From positions 124,001 through 188,000 of the forward strand of contig NZ_LR130575.1 of the NCBI RefSeq assembly GCF_900625025.1: a DNA stretch of 64,000 nt, read 5' to 3'. A model generated the notes under the pieces. That model saw only the letters and a list, made by a program, of their open reading frames with translations, was not told where the DNA came from and did not search any database. The position numbers and the translations under genes are program-made. The stretch comes from Lachnoclostridium sp. Marseille-P6806 (GTDB lineage Bacteria; Bacillota; Clostridia; Lachnospirales; Lachnospiraceae). How positions within the stretch are numbered: the stretch's first letter is position 1; every line of letters starts with the position of its first letter. Of the stretch, positions 1-8,855 are shown piece by piece.

Positions 1-777
1 CTGGGCATCGCCTTTGACGGAACCGGATACGGCACGGACGGCGCGCTCTGGGGCGGTGAGTTTCTCCTTTGCCGCGGGGGGACGATGGAGAGGAGGGGGT
101 CGCTTTCTCCGGTTCTTCTTATGGGGGGCGACAGCGTTTCTTTCCGCGCGTCTCTGGCGGCGGACTGCTACCGCGCGGCGCTGGGAGAGAGGACGGCAGA
201 GCCTCTGACGGCTGCGGCCCTCCGAAGCGGCGAAAATACGATCCGCAGCACCAGCGCGGGACGGCTCTTTGACGCGATGAGCTCCCTCCTCGGGATACGG
301 CAGGAAAACAGCTATGAGGGAGAGTGTGCGTCCGCGCTTGAAAAGGCCGCGTGGGAATATGAAAGCCGCGGACCGGGCGGGGGAGGAAGAGAATATCCGC
401 TTCTTCCGGAGGTGAAGCTTTTTCGTTCTGCGGAGGACGGCCGCTGGCTTCTGGATCAGCTGTCGCTTGTGCATAGGATCCTCTCTCTTCGTGAATCCGG
501 CGCTACGGCCGGCGAGTGTGCTCTCGAGTTTCATGAGGCGCTTGCGCGCGCGGCGGGGGCGCTTGCGGAGCGCATTGCCGGTGAAGCGGGAGAGCGGCGG
601 ATTGTCCTTGGAGGCGGGGTGTTCGTCAACCGGCTGTTTTTAAGGCGGCTGTCGGCATATCTGCGGGGGCGGGGATTTTCCGTATACCGGAATGAACAGA
701 TTCCGGGAAACGACGGAGGACTGGCGCTCGGACAGGCGTGGCTCGCCGGTTTTTACAGCGGAGAAAAGGGAGAGTAG
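1..777 (+). CDS. hypF: Carbamoyltransferase HypF, C-terminal part (5' end outside window)
   Basis: The reading frame is open from base 1, so only the last 258 residues are present. HypF makes the cyanide ligands of [NiFe]-hydrogenase: it forms carbamoyl-AMP from carbamoyl phosphate and passes the carbamoyl group to the C-terminal cysteine of HypE. The visible part is the Kae1-like carbamoyltransferase domain. It opens in a GIAFDGTGYGTDG motif followed by WGGEFL, and has the GGGVFVNRLF nucleotide-binding motif near the end, as in HypF. The acylphosphatase, zinc-finger and YrdC domains must lie upstream. It is the first visible gene of a hypF-hypC-hypD-hypE operon, and hypC follows after only 5 bases. 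Identification is secure; the start is not visible. Confidence 0.93.
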   Translation: MGIAFDGTGYGTDGALWGGEFLLCRGGTMERRGSLSPVLLMGGDSVSFRASLAADCYRAALGERTAEPLTAAALRSGENTIRSTSAGRLFDAMSSLLGIRQENSYEGECASALEKAAWEYESRGPGGGGREYPLLPEVKLFRSAEDGRWLLDQLSLVHRILSLRESGATAGECALEFHEALARAAGALAERIAGEAGERRIVLGGGVFVNRLFLRRLSAYLRGRGFSVYRNEQIPGNDGGLALGQAWLAGFYSGEKGE

Positions 778-782
778 GACAT

Positions 783-1076
783 ATGTGCGTTTGTTATCCG
801 GGAATTGTCCGTGAAGTGCGTCCTCACAGCGCGGTTGTGGATTTCACGGGGACGGAGGTGGAGGCCCTCACCGGCCTTGTTCCGGTCCGCGCGGGGGATC
901 GGGTACTGGTGCACGCGGGCTGCATTATGCAGGTTCTTCCGCCGGAGGAGGCGGATGAGACGGAAAAGCTCTTTGCGGAGCTTGCGGCGCTGACGGAAGA
1001 GGATATGAAAGAAAGACCGGGACGGTATGGGGACCGGTCGGAGAACGGGGCCGTACATGATGCGTACGCTGGATGA
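783..1076 (+). CDS. hypC: Hydrogenase maturation chaperone HypC
   Basis: Small chaperone of 97 residues that holds the Fe(CN)2CO precursor together with HypD and carries it to the hydrogenase large subunit. The start is the ATG at 783 because HypC proteins begin Met-Cys (here MCVCYPG) and the iron-binding cysteine must be residue 2 after Met removal; GGAGAG lies 7 bases upstream. The OB-fold core shows the expected VDFTG and GDRVLVHAGCIM segments. The acidic C-terminal tail makes it slightly longer than the usual 75-90 residues. The last 20 bases overlap the hypD reading frame, which suggests translational coupling. Confidence 0.92.
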   Translation: MCVCYPGIVREVRPHSAVVDFTGTEVEALTGLVPVRAGDRVLVHAGCIMQVLPPEEADETEKLFAELAALTEEDMKERPGRYGDRSENGAVHDAYAG

Positions 1077-2109
1077 AATTACGGAATTTCTCCGGACGTA
1101 CGACGGTCCGGAGATGCGCATCATGGAGGTCTGCGGCTCCCACACGGCCGCCATTGCAAGAAACGGGATCCCCTCGCTCCTGTCTCCGGGGATCCGTCTG
1201 ATTTCGGGGCCGGGCTGTCCTGTCTGCGTGACGGTGTCGTCCTATATCGACCGCCTGACCGAGCTTGCCATGGAGCCGGACACGGTCGTTGTGTCCTTTG
1301 GCGATCTTCTCCGGGTGAAAGGCTCGGGAAGAAGCCTTGCGGAGACAAAGGCGGACGGAGGAAAGGTGATCGTGGTCTATTCCCCGGCGCAGATGCTCGA
1401 TCTTGCGGCGGCGGATCCCGGGCGCTGTTATGTTTTTGCCGCGGTGGGCTTTGAGACGACGGCTCCGGTCTATGCGCTGCTCCTCGAGGAGGCGGAGAGG
1501 AGGGGCATACGGAATATCCGGCTTCTGACCTCGCTGAAAACGATGCCGGCGGTCATGGAGCGTGTCTGCCTCGATGCCGGGGTCTCAATCGGCGGCTTTC
1601 TCGCGCCGGGACATGTCTGCGCCGTGACGGGCTATGAGCTGTTCCGGGGGACGGCGGAGCGCTTCGGCGTGCCTTTCGTCGTCTCGGGCTTTACGGGGGA
1701 GCAGCTTCTGGCCTCGATCTGCCGCCTTGTGCAGCTCCGGGGCAGGGGGACGGTCGAGAATCTGTACCGGACGGTGGTGAAGCCGGAGGGAAACCGGGAG
1801 GCGCAGCAGCTTATCCGGCGGTGGTTCCGGCCCTGTGACGCCGTGTGGCGCGGCATGGGAAACATTCCCGGCTCCGGACTCTGTCTCAGGGAGAGCGCCC
1901 GGGACAGGGATGCCGGCAGTGCGGGACTCGTGGAGGATCGGGCCGGGAACGGCTGTCAGTGCGCGTCGGTTCTTACGGGACGGATCCCGCCGACCGGCTG
2001 CCCGCTGTTCGGCGCGGCGTGTACGCCGCAGGATCCCCGCGGGGCCTGCATGGTCTCGCAGGAGGGGGCCTGCTTCAATTACTTCATTTCGGGAAGAAAG
2101 GGGAAATAA
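1057..2109 (+). CDS. hypD: Hydrogenase maturation iron-sulfur protein HypD
   Basis: HypD is the [4Fe-4S] scaffold on which HypC and HypE assemble the Fe(CN)2CO unit. The 350 residues carry the family signatures: CGSHT with Cys26, GPGCPVC with Cys54 and Cys57, the GFETTAP segment, and a cysteine-rich C-terminal region (CPLFGAACTP, ACMVSQEGAC) that holds the cluster ligands. The start at 1057 is chosen because the family aligns from a short helix before CGSHT and a GGAG lies about 11 bases upstream. An ATG at 1027 in the same frame would add 10 residues and overlap hypC more. It is followed 4 bases later by hypE. Confidence 0.93.
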   Translation: MMRTLDEITEFLRTYDGPEMRIMEVCGSHTAAIARNGIPSLLSPGIRLISGPGCPVCVTVSSYIDRLTELAMEPDTVVVSFGDLLRVKGSGRSLAETKADGGKVIVVYSPAQMLDLAAADPGRCYVFAAVGFETTAPVYALLLEEAERRGIRNIRLLTSLKTMPAVMERVCLDAGVSIGGFLAPGHVCAVTGYELFRGTAERFGVPFVVSGFTGEQLLASICRLVQLRGRGTVENLYRTVVKPEGNREAQQLIRRWFRPCDAVWRGMGNIPGSGLCLRESARDRDAGSAGLVEDRAGNGCQCASVLTGRIPPTGCPLFGAACTPQDPRGACMVSQEGACFNYFISGRKGK

Positions 2110-2113
2110 GGTC

Positions 2114-3148
2114 ATGCAGGAGCCGGTGATCACCATGGCGCACGGGAGCGGAGGCGATGCGACGGGCCGCCTCATTGCGGAGCTGTTCGCAGAGGCCTTT
2201 CACAACGAATATCTTGACCGCATGGAGGATGCGAGCGTTCTTCCCGGCTCTGGCAGGATTGCCATGACGACCGACAGCTTTGTGGTGTCGCCGCACCGCT
2301 TTCCGGGCGGCGATATCGGGAGACTGAGCGTCTGCGGCACCGTCAACGATCTTCTGACGAGCGGTGCGGAGCCCCGGTATCTCACGGCCGGCTTTATTCT
2401 TGAGGAGGGACTGGCGCTTTCCGAGCTCCGGGCCGTCGTGCAGTCCATGGCGGAGACCGCGAGGGAGGCCGGCGTTCTGATTGTGACGGGGGATACTAAG
2501 GTGGTCGAGCCCCGGCGGCAGCGGGGCGGGATTTTGCAGAGCGGACTTATGATCAACACGGCGGGTGTCGGCTTTATCCCGGAGGGACGGACCGAGCTCG
2601 GCGCGGCGCATATCGAGGACGGCGACGTCATTCTGGTGTCGGGGACGCTGGGGGAGCATCACGCGGCGATCATGGCCGGACGGATGGGACTGGAGAACGC
2701 TTCTCTTTTCAGCGACAACGCGCCGCTCGGGGATATGGCAGGGCGTCTCCTCCGCTCCGGAGTGCGGGTCCATGCGATGCGCGACGTGACGCGCGGCGGA
2801 CTGGCGACGGTGCTCGGCGAATCGGCACGGGCCGCAGGTCTCCAGATCACGGTGGAGGAAAACCGGCTGCCTGTGCAGCGCGAGGTTGCAGATTTCTGCG
2901 GGATCATGGGCCTTGATCCGCTGTATATGGGCAACGAGGGAAAGCTGGTGATCGCCGTCGCTCCCGAGGACGCGGAGCGAGCGCTGGCGCTTGTCCGCGG
3001 CAGCCGGTACGGGGAGCGCGCGGAGCGGATCGGCTTTTGCCGTGCGGTCCCCGAGGGAGAGGAGCCGCTTCTCCTCCTGCAGACAGCGATCGGGGGGCGC
3101 AGAGTCCTCGGCCCGCTCTACGGGGAGGGACTGCCCCGGATCTGCTGA
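2114..3148 (+). CDS. hypE: Hydrogenase maturation dehydratase HypE
   Basis: ATP-dependent enzyme that dehydrates a carbamoylated C-terminal cysteine to thiocyanate, the source of the cyanide ligands. The 344-residue protein ends exactly in the diagnostic PRIC motif, so the acceptor is Cys344. The N-terminus has the HGSGG motif of the PurM/HypE ATP-binding fold, followed by TTDSFVV and GDTKVVE, and MRDVTRGGLATVL lies in the C-terminal half. The ATG at 2114 follows AAGGGGAAATAAGG. It is the last hyp gene visible: a consensus promoter for hisS begins 34 bases after its stop. Confidence 0.95.
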   Translation: MQEPVITMAHGSGGDATGRLIAELFAEAFHNEYLDRMEDASVLPGSGRIAMTTDSFVVSPHRFPGGDIGRLSVCGTVNDLLTSGAEPRYLTAGFILEEGLALSELRAVVQSMAETAREAGVLIVTGDTKVVEPRRQRGGILQSGLMINTAGVGFIPEGRTELGAAHIEDGDVILVSGTLGEHHAAIMAGRMGLENASLFSDNAPLGDMAGRLLRSGVRVHAMRDVTRGGLATVLGESARAAGLQITVEENRLPVQREVADFCGIMGLDPLYMGNEGKLVIAVAPEDAERALALVRGSRYGERAERIGFCRAVPEGEEPLLLLQTAIGGRRVLGPLYGEGLPRIC

Positions 3149-3181
3149 CAGAGTCTGTCCGGAGCTTCCGGCGGGCAGGCG

Positions 3182-3210
3182 TTGCACCGGCCGGAAAATC
3201 ATTGTAATAT
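3182..3210 (+). promoter_or_regulatory. Predicted sigma-A promoter for hisS-aspS
   Basis: TTGCAC at 3182-3187 and TAATAT at 3205-3210 are separated by 17 bases, close to the vegetative consensus. The start of hisS is 75 bases downstream. The leader between them holds the palindrome GTCCGCGGAC (3219-3228) and can fold with GCGGCGGAC further on. It is too short for a canonical T-box leader and lacks the T-box sequence. Confidence 0.7.
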
Positions 3211-3284
3211 AGTACGGTGTCCGCGGACCGGCGTTGTGCGTAGCGCCGCGGCGGACTGGTTCTGTTTTCTGGAAGAGGGTGGAA

Positions 3285-4553
3285 ATGGCATTGACGAAAA
3301 AGCCGGTCACCGGCATGAAAGATATTATGCCCGGAGAGATGGAGATCCGGGATTATTGTATTTCTGTCATCAAGAAAACCTACGCGGAATTCGGCTTTCA
3401 GGGCATTGAAACGCCCTGCGTGGAAAGCATTGAGAACCTGACGAGCAAGAGCGGCGGCGACAATGAGAAGCTGATTTTCAAGATTCTCAAGAGAGGCGAA
3501 AAGCTGAAGCTCGATGCGCAGCCGACGGAGCAGGAGCTTGTGGACGGGGGACTTCGCTATGATCTCACGGTTCCGCTGGTCCGCTACTTTTCGGCGCATG
3601 AAAATGAGCTGCCGTCCCCGTTCAAGGCACTGCAGATGGGAAATGTCTGGCGTGCTGACCGGCCGCAGAAAGGCAGATACCGTCAGTTTATGCAGTGCGA
3701 TATCGACATCATCGGCGAGCCGACGAATCTTGCGGAAATCGAGCTGATTCTCGCCACGACGACGACGCTCGGGCGTCTCGGCTTCCGGGGGTTCCAGATC
3801 CGCATCAATGAGCGCCGCATCCTGAAAGCGATGGCCGGATACAGCGGCTTTCCGGAGGACCGCTGTGACGAGGTGTTCATCATCCTCGATAAAATGGATA
3901 AGATCGGACGGGACGGCGTGCGGGAGGAGCTGATCGCGGGGGGCTTCGGCGAGGAGAGCGCGAACCGCTATATCGCGCTGTTCTGCGGGATGGACGGCCT
4001 TGAGAGCGCGGCGGATAAGCTCGCTTTTCTGGAGAGAGAGCTCGCGGGCTGCATCGGCGGGGATGTGATACCGAATCTCCGGGAGACCATCGAGACGGTT
4101 GAGGCGACCCGGCAGGCGGAGTTTTCGCTGGTATTTGACCCCACGATCGTCCGGGGGATGAGCTATTACACGGGAACGATCTTCGAGATCGCCATGCCGG
4201 AGCTCGGCATAAGCTGCGGCGGGGGCGGGCGCTACGACGGCATGGTCGGGAAATTCATCGGGCGGGAGGTTCCGGCCTGCGGCTTTTCCATCGGCTTTGA
4301 GCGGATCATCCTGATTCTGATGGAACGGAATTTCAAAATCCCGGGAGCCGCGGAAAAGATCTGCTATCTGCTGGAAAAGGGGCTTCCGGTGGAAAAGCTC
4401 CGGGAGGCGATAGCCCGGGCGCAGAAAGAGCGGGAGGCCGGACGGAGCGTTCTGGTTGTCCGCATGAACAAGAACAAGAAGTTCCAGAAGCAGGCGCTCA
4501 CGGAGCAGGGCTATACCGGCTTTGAGGAATTCTATGCGGATCCGATCCGCTGA
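3285..4553 (+). CDS. hisS: Histidyl-tRNA synthetase
   Basis: Class II aminoacyl-tRNA synthetase that charges tRNA-His. The 422 residues show GMKDIMPGE near the N-terminus, DLTVPLVRY, motif 2 around GNVWRADRPQKGRYRQF, the histidine-binding MSYYTGTIFE, and motif 3 in CGGGGRYDG and GFSIGFERI, followed by a short anticodon-binding domain. Length matches the bacterial family. The start at 3285 follows GAGGGTGG; an in-frame ATG-type codon 51 bases upstream has no ribosome binding site. It lies 30 bases before aspS, the hisS-aspS arrangement common in Firmicutes. Confidence 0.95.
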   Translation: MALTKKPVTGMKDIMPGEMEIRDYCISVIKKTYAEFGFQGIETPCVESIENLTSKSGGDNEKLIFKILKRGEKLKLDAQPTEQELVDGGLRYDLTVPLVRYFSAHENELPSPFKALQMGNVWRADRPQKGRYRQFMQCDIDIIGEPTNLAEIELILATTTTLGRLGFRGFQIRINERRILKAMAGYSGFPEDRCDEVFIILDKMDKIGRDGVREELIAGGFGEESANRYIALFCGMDGLESAADKLAFLERELAGCIGGDVIPNLRETIETVEATRQAEFSLVFDPTIVRGMSYYTGTIFEIAMPELGISCGGGGRYDGMVGKFIGREVPACGFSIGFERIILILMERNFKIPGAAEKICYLLEKGLPVEKLREAIARAQKEREAGRSVLVVRMNKNKKFQKQALTEQGYTGFEEFYADPIR

Positions 4554-4583
4554 AAAACCGCTGTTGTCAAGGAGGAGAAAGCA

Positions 4584-6371
4584 GTGCAGAGCAGAACACA
4601 TACATGCGGAGAGCTGCGCATGGCCGATGCGGGAAAGGAAGTCGCGCTCGTCGGATGGCTCGAAAATATGCGTGCCGTCGCGGGAACGCTGGCGTTTATC
4701 GTTCTGCGTGATTTTTACGGAACCACACAGATCGTCGCGGAGACACCCGAAATGATGGAGGCGTTCCGCGACATCACGAAAGAATCCACAATTCAGGTGA
4801 CGGGGACGGTCCGGGAGCGCTCCAGCAAGAATCCGAAGCAGGCGACCGGAGATATTGAGGTGCTGCCCTCGTCCGTAAAGGTTCTCGGGCGCTGCCGCAA
4901 TGCGGAGCTTCCTTTTGAAATCAATCACAGCCGTGAGGCGGATGAGTCGCTTCGTCTTCGCTATCGCTATCTCGATCTGCGCAACCCGGAGGTGAAGAAA
5001 AACATTCTGCTTCGCTGCCGGGTGGTTTCTGCGCTCCGGCAGGCCATGACGGAGCACGGCTTTCTGGAAATCACGACGCCGATTCTCACGGCAAGCTCTC
5101 CGGAGGGGGCGCGGGATTATCTCGTGCCGGCCCGCAAGCACCCGGGAAAGTTCTATGCTCTGCCGCAGGCGCCGCAGCAGTTCAAGCAGCTTCTTATGAC
5201 GGCGGGCTTCGACCGCTATTTTCAGATCGCTCCCTGCTTTAGGGATGAGGATGCGCGGGGGGATCGTTCGCCGGGAGAGTTTTATCAGCTCGATATGGAG
5301 ATGGCGTTCGCCTCGCAGGAGGATGTCTTTTCCGTGATCGAGGATGTTCTTCCCCCGATCTTTGCGGAATATGGGATTTATGACCGCGCGTCCGGCGCGC
5401 CGTTCCGGAGGATTCCGTATCTTGAGGCGATGGAGAAGTACGGCTCGGACAAGCCGGATCTGCGTATCGATCTGACCGTGCAGGATGCCACGGAGCTTCT
5501 TTCGGGCTGCGGCTTCGGGCCCTTTGATGAGCCGGGTGCCGTGATCAAGGCGGTCGTCGTCTCCGGCTTTGAGGGGACGCGCAAATTCATTGACAGGACG
5601 CTGGGCGAGGTCGAGGTGCAGGCCGGCGCGAAGCCTTACTGGTTCCGTGTGGACGAAAACGGCGTTCTGACAGGGGGCGTCGCCAAATTTGCGGAGCCTG
5701 TAAAGGATGCCGTTATTCGGGCGCTCGGCCTGAAAAACGGTGATTTTGTCGCGCTCTCCGCAGGAAAGCGCACGCAGGCGCAGAAGACGGCCGGCGTGCT
5801 TGTCAAAACGCTGGGAGCGGCCGTGCCCGGCCATATGGACAAGGAACAGTACGCATTCTGCTGGATCGTCGATTTCCCGATGTATGAAATGGGAGAGGAG
5901 TCCGGCGAGCTGGAATTCTGTCACAATCCGTTCTCCATGCCGAGCGGCGGCCTTGAGACGCTGCTGCGGGCGGAGCGCGGGGAAATCGATCCGCTTGCGA
6001 TCACGGCGGATCAGTACGATCTGGTTGTGAACGGCGTGGAGCTGTCCTCCGGCGCCGTGCGGAACCATGATCCGGAGATCATGGTCAGGGCTTTTGAGAT
6101 GGTGCGGCTCGGAGAGGAGGATGTCCGGCAGAAGTTCCCGGCCATGTATCATGCGTTCACCTACGGCGCTCCGCCGCACGCCGGCATTGCTCCCGGAGTG
6201 GACCGGATGGTCATGCTGCTGGCGGGTGAGGATTCCATCCGCGAGATCATTCCGTTCCCGATGAACAAAAACGCGCAGGATATCATGATGGGAGCCCCGT
6301 CGGAGGTTACGGACGAGCAGCTCCGCGAGCTTCATATCCGCTGTGCGGACGACGGAGCAGAGGAGCTTTGA
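4584..6371 (+). CDS. aspS: Aspartyl-tRNA synthetase
   Basis: Class II synthetase of 595 residues that charges tRNA-Asp (and tRNA-Asn in organisms using indirect amidation; that point cannot be settled here). It starts at a GTG preceded by GGAGGAG 6 bases upstream. Visible are the N-terminal OB anticodon domain (VGWLENMR), motif 2 (QIAPCFRDEDARGDRSPGEF), the GAD insertion domain typical of bacterial AspRS in the middle, and motif 3 (GIAPGVDRMVML) near the C-terminus. secDF follows 67 bases later. Confidence 0.95.
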   Translation: MQSRTHTCGELRMADAGKEVALVGWLENMRAVAGTLAFIVLRDFYGTTQIVAETPEMMEAFRDITKESTIQVTGTVRERSSKNPKQATGDIEVLPSSVKVLGRCRNAELPFEINHSREADESLRLRYRYLDLRNPEVKKNILLRCRVVSALRQAMTEHGFLEITTPILTASSPEGARDYLVPARKHPGKFYALPQAPQQFKQLLMTAGFDRYFQIAPCFRDEDARGDRSPGEFYQLDMEMAFASQEDVFSVIEDVLPPIFAEYGIYDRASGAPFRRIPYLEAMEKYGSDKPDLRIDLTVQDATELLSGCGFGPFDEPGAVIKAVVVSGFEGTRKFIDRTLGEVEVQAGAKPYWFRVDENGVLTGGVAKFAEPVKDAVIRALGLKNGDFVALSAGKRTQAQKTAGVLVKTLGAAVPGHMDKEQYAFCWIVDFPMYEMGEESGELEFCHNPFSMPSGGLETLLRAERGEIDPLAITADQYDLVVNGVELSSGAVRNHDPEIMVRAFEMVRLGEEDVRQKFPAMYHAFTYGAPPHAGIAPGVDRMVMLLAGEDSIREIIPFPMNKNAQDIMMGAPSEVTDEQLRELHIRCADDGAEEL

Positions 6372-6438
6372 GACGGACGGCGCGGCAGCGCGTCCCATAT
6401 ATCGCATCAACATTTTGTACCGGAAATGGAGACTGGAA

Positions 6439-8754
6439 ATGAAAAAGAGAAATGCAGTCATCGCTCTGCTTCTTGCGGTTGTGCTCTTTATCGGCGCGGG
6501 ATATCTTGCGCTCGTGGGTATCGGCCTCGAGGGCAGCGGATCCATCTATGACATCAGGCTCGGCCTCGATCTGGCGGGCGGCGTCAGCATCACCTATCAG
6601 GCGGTGGGGGAGGAAACGCCCTCGGCCGAGGATATGGATGACACCGTCTACAAGCTCCAGAAGCGTGTGGAGCAGTACAGCACGGAGGCGCAGGTCTACA
6701 AGGAGGGTGACGACCGGGTCAATATTGAGATCCCGGGCGTGACGGATGCAAACTCCATTCTGGAGGATCTGGGAAAGCCGGGCTCGCTGTATTTTATCCG
6801 GCAGACGGACGCGGACGGAAACGCCAACTACCAGATGAATTCGTCGACCTATCAGTACGAGCTGACGCGAAGCCTTGACGATATCATCGAGACCGGCGAC
6901 GCCGTTCTCTCCGGGACGGATGTCGCGGATGCGCAGGCGGGATATCAGAACGACTCCATGAGCAATCAGGAAATTGTCGTGGAGCTGACCTTTACCGACG
7001 ACGGCGCGAAGAAGTTCGCGGACGCGACTACGAGCGCGTACGGAAAAGGCGAATCCATCGGCATTTATTATGATGGGGAATTCATCAGCGTTCCGAGAGT
7101 GCAGGCGGCCATCACGAACGGGCAGGCGGTGATCACCGGCGAATCCACCATCGAGGACGCGAGGGAGCTGGCGTCCACCATCCGCATCGGCGGTCTCAAG
7201 GTGGAGCTGGAGGAGCTTCGATCCAACGTAGTCGGCGCGCAGCTCGGTCAGAACGCGATTGATACCTCTCTCAAAGCGGGCGTCGTGGGACTCATTCTGG
7301 TCGTGGTGTTCATGTGCGTGGTGTACTGGCTGCCGGGACTGTGCGCAAGTCTCGCCCTGCTGTTTTATACGTTCCTGATGATTCTGATTCTCAATGCCTT
7401 TGAGGTGACGCTGACCCTCCCCGGCATAGCGGGAATCCTGCTTTCCATCGGTATGGCGGTCGACGCGAACTGCATTATCTTCGCCCGCATCCGCGAGGAG
7501 CTGGCAACCGGCAAGACGGTGTCCTCCGCGATGAACATCGGTTACAGCAAGGCGCTGTCCGCCATCATTGACGGCAATGTCACAACGCTGATCGCGGCGG
7601 CTGTGCTGGGACTGCGCGGCTCCGGAACGGTCAAGGGCTTTGCACAGACGCTTGCCATCGGTATCATCCTTTCCATGTTCACCGCTCTGTTTGTGACAAA
7701 GCTCCTGATGAAAGCCGCTTATGCGCTGGGCTTTAAGGATCTCCGTTTCTACGGCGTCGGCAGAGAGCACGATCCGGTGAAATTCATCGGCAGACGCAGG
7801 ATATTCTTTGCGGCCTCCGCGCTGGTCATTCTGGCCGGCTTTGCCGGCATGTTCTTCCATGCGGCAAGAGGGGAACGGGCGCTGAATTACAGTCTGGATT
7901 TTGTCGGCGGAACCAGCACCAGCGTCACCTTTGACAGACAATACACGCTGGACGAGTTGGATGCCGAGGTTGTTCCGGTTTTCCAGAGCGTGACTGGAGA
8001 CGCCAATGTGCAGGTGCAGACGGTGGCGAACAGCAATCAGGTCATCTTCAAGACCCGCACGCTGCGTGTGGAGGAACGCGAGAAGCTCGATTCCGCGCTG
8101 GAGGAGCAGTTCTCTATTCCGGAGACGGATATCCAGTCCGAGACCATCAGCTCGACCATCAGCAGGGAGATGAAGAGCGACGCACTCTCGGCGGTTCTGA
8201 TTGCCATGGCCCTGATGCTGCTCTATATCTGGTTCCGCTTTAAGGATGCGAGGTTCGGCGTCTCATCGGTGGCGGCTCTTGCGCATGATGTTCTGGTCGT
8301 GCTTGCCTGCTATGCGCTGCTCCGGGTTCCGGTCGGCAGCACCTTTATCGCCTGCATGCTGACCATCGTCGGATATTCCATCAACGCCACGATCGTCATC
8401 TTCGACCGTGTCCGCGAGAACCTGCAGATTTACGGCAGCGGAGATCTTGAGACCATCGCGGACAGAAGCATCACGCAGACGCTCTCGCGGAGTATTTTCA
8501 CCTCGCTGACGACGTTCTTCATGGTCTTTGTGCTGTATATTTTCGGTGTGTCCTCCATCCGTGAATTTGCACTCCCGATCGGTGTCGGCGTGATCAGCGG
8601 AACCTATTCCTCCATCTGTCTGGCGAGCGCGTTCTGGTTTGTGCTTCGGCGTCATGCGGCGAAAGTCAGGGCAAAGAAGCCGGCCGCGGTCGCTGCTTCG
8701 GGAGAAGCCGGCGCAGGCGGAAAAGACGGCAGGAAAGATAAGAAAACAAAGTAA
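6439..8754 (+). CDS. secDF: SecD-SecF fusion protein-export subunit
   Basis: Membrane protein of 771 residues that uses the proton gradient to help pull secreted proteins through SecYEG. The first half is SecD: one N-terminal membrane helix, GLDLAGGV, a large extracytoplasmic P1 region, then five helices containing GMAVDANCIIFARI. The second half is SecF: it restarts near residue 450 with a helix, the DFVGGTS motif and a helix bundle containing NATIVIFDRVREN. The two are fused, as in Bacillus and clostridia. The start at 6439 (MKKRNAVIALLL) gives a normal first helix and follows GGAGACTGG. The C-terminal tail is lysine-, alanine- and glycine-rich. Confidence 0.93.
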   Translation: MKKRNAVIALLLAVVLFIGAGYLALVGIGLEGSGSIYDIRLGLDLAGGVSITYQAVGEETPSAEDMDDTVYKLQKRVEQYSTEAQVYKEGDDRVNIEIPGVTDANSILEDLGKPGSLYFIRQTDADGNANYQMNSSTYQYELTRSLDDIIETGDAVLSGTDVADAQAGYQNDSMSNQEIVVELTFTDDGAKKFADATTSAYGKGESIGIYYDGEFISVPRVQAAITNGQAVITGESTIEDARELASTIRIGGLKVELEELRSNVVGAQLGQNAIDTSLKAGVVGLILVVVFMCVVYWLPGLCASLALLFYTFLMILILNAFEVTLTLPGIAGILLSIGMAVDANCIIFARIREELATGKTVSSAMNIGYSKALSAIIDGNVTTLIAAAVLGLRGSGTVKGFAQTLAIGIILSMFTALFVTKLLMKAAYALGFKDLRFYGVGREHDPVKFIGRRRIFFAASALVILAGFAGMFFHAARGERALNYSLDFVGGTSTSVTFDRQYTLDELDAEVVPVFQSVTGDANVQVQTVANSNQVIFKTRTLRVEEREKLDSALEEQFSIPETDIQSETISSTISREMKSDALSAVLIAMALMLLYIWFRFKDARFGVSSVAALAHDVLVVLACYALLRVPVGSTFIACMLTIVGYSINATIVIFDRVRENLQIYGSGDLETIADRSITQTLSRSIFTSLTTFFMVFVLYIFGVSSIREFALPIGVGVISGTYSSICLASAFWFVLRRHAAKVRAKKPAAVAASGEAGAGGKDGRKDKKTK

Positions 8755-8809
8755 GCGGAGGCTGCCGGCAGAGAGCAGCGCATCCGCAGAACACATGGAC
8801 TGTCGGTAC

Positions 8810-8839
8810 GGGGGATGCAGCTTCTGCAGCCCCCTTTTT
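8810..8839 (+). terminator. Rho-independent terminator after secDF
   Basis: GGGGGATGCAG at 8810-8820 pairs with CTGCAGCCCCC at 8824-8834 across a 3-base loop, with one A-G mismatch. TTTTT follows at 8835-8839. It sits 55 bases after the secDF stop and only 16 bases before the recJ start, so recJ expression must depend on read-through or on a promoter inside this short gap. Confidence 0.85.
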
Positions 8840-8855
8840 ACCGTAAAGGAGGAGC

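Noticed and set aside
3149-3284. Possible T-box leader before hisS
   Set aside because: Only 136 bases; the T-box sequence and the antiterminator/terminator pair with a T run are not present.
2904-6545. A 1213-codon open frame on the minus strand opposite hypE, hisS, aspS and the secDF start
   Set aside because: It is the antisense shadow of conserved genes in GC-rich DNA; the translation is basic, low in recognisable domains and crosses gene boundaries and a promoter.
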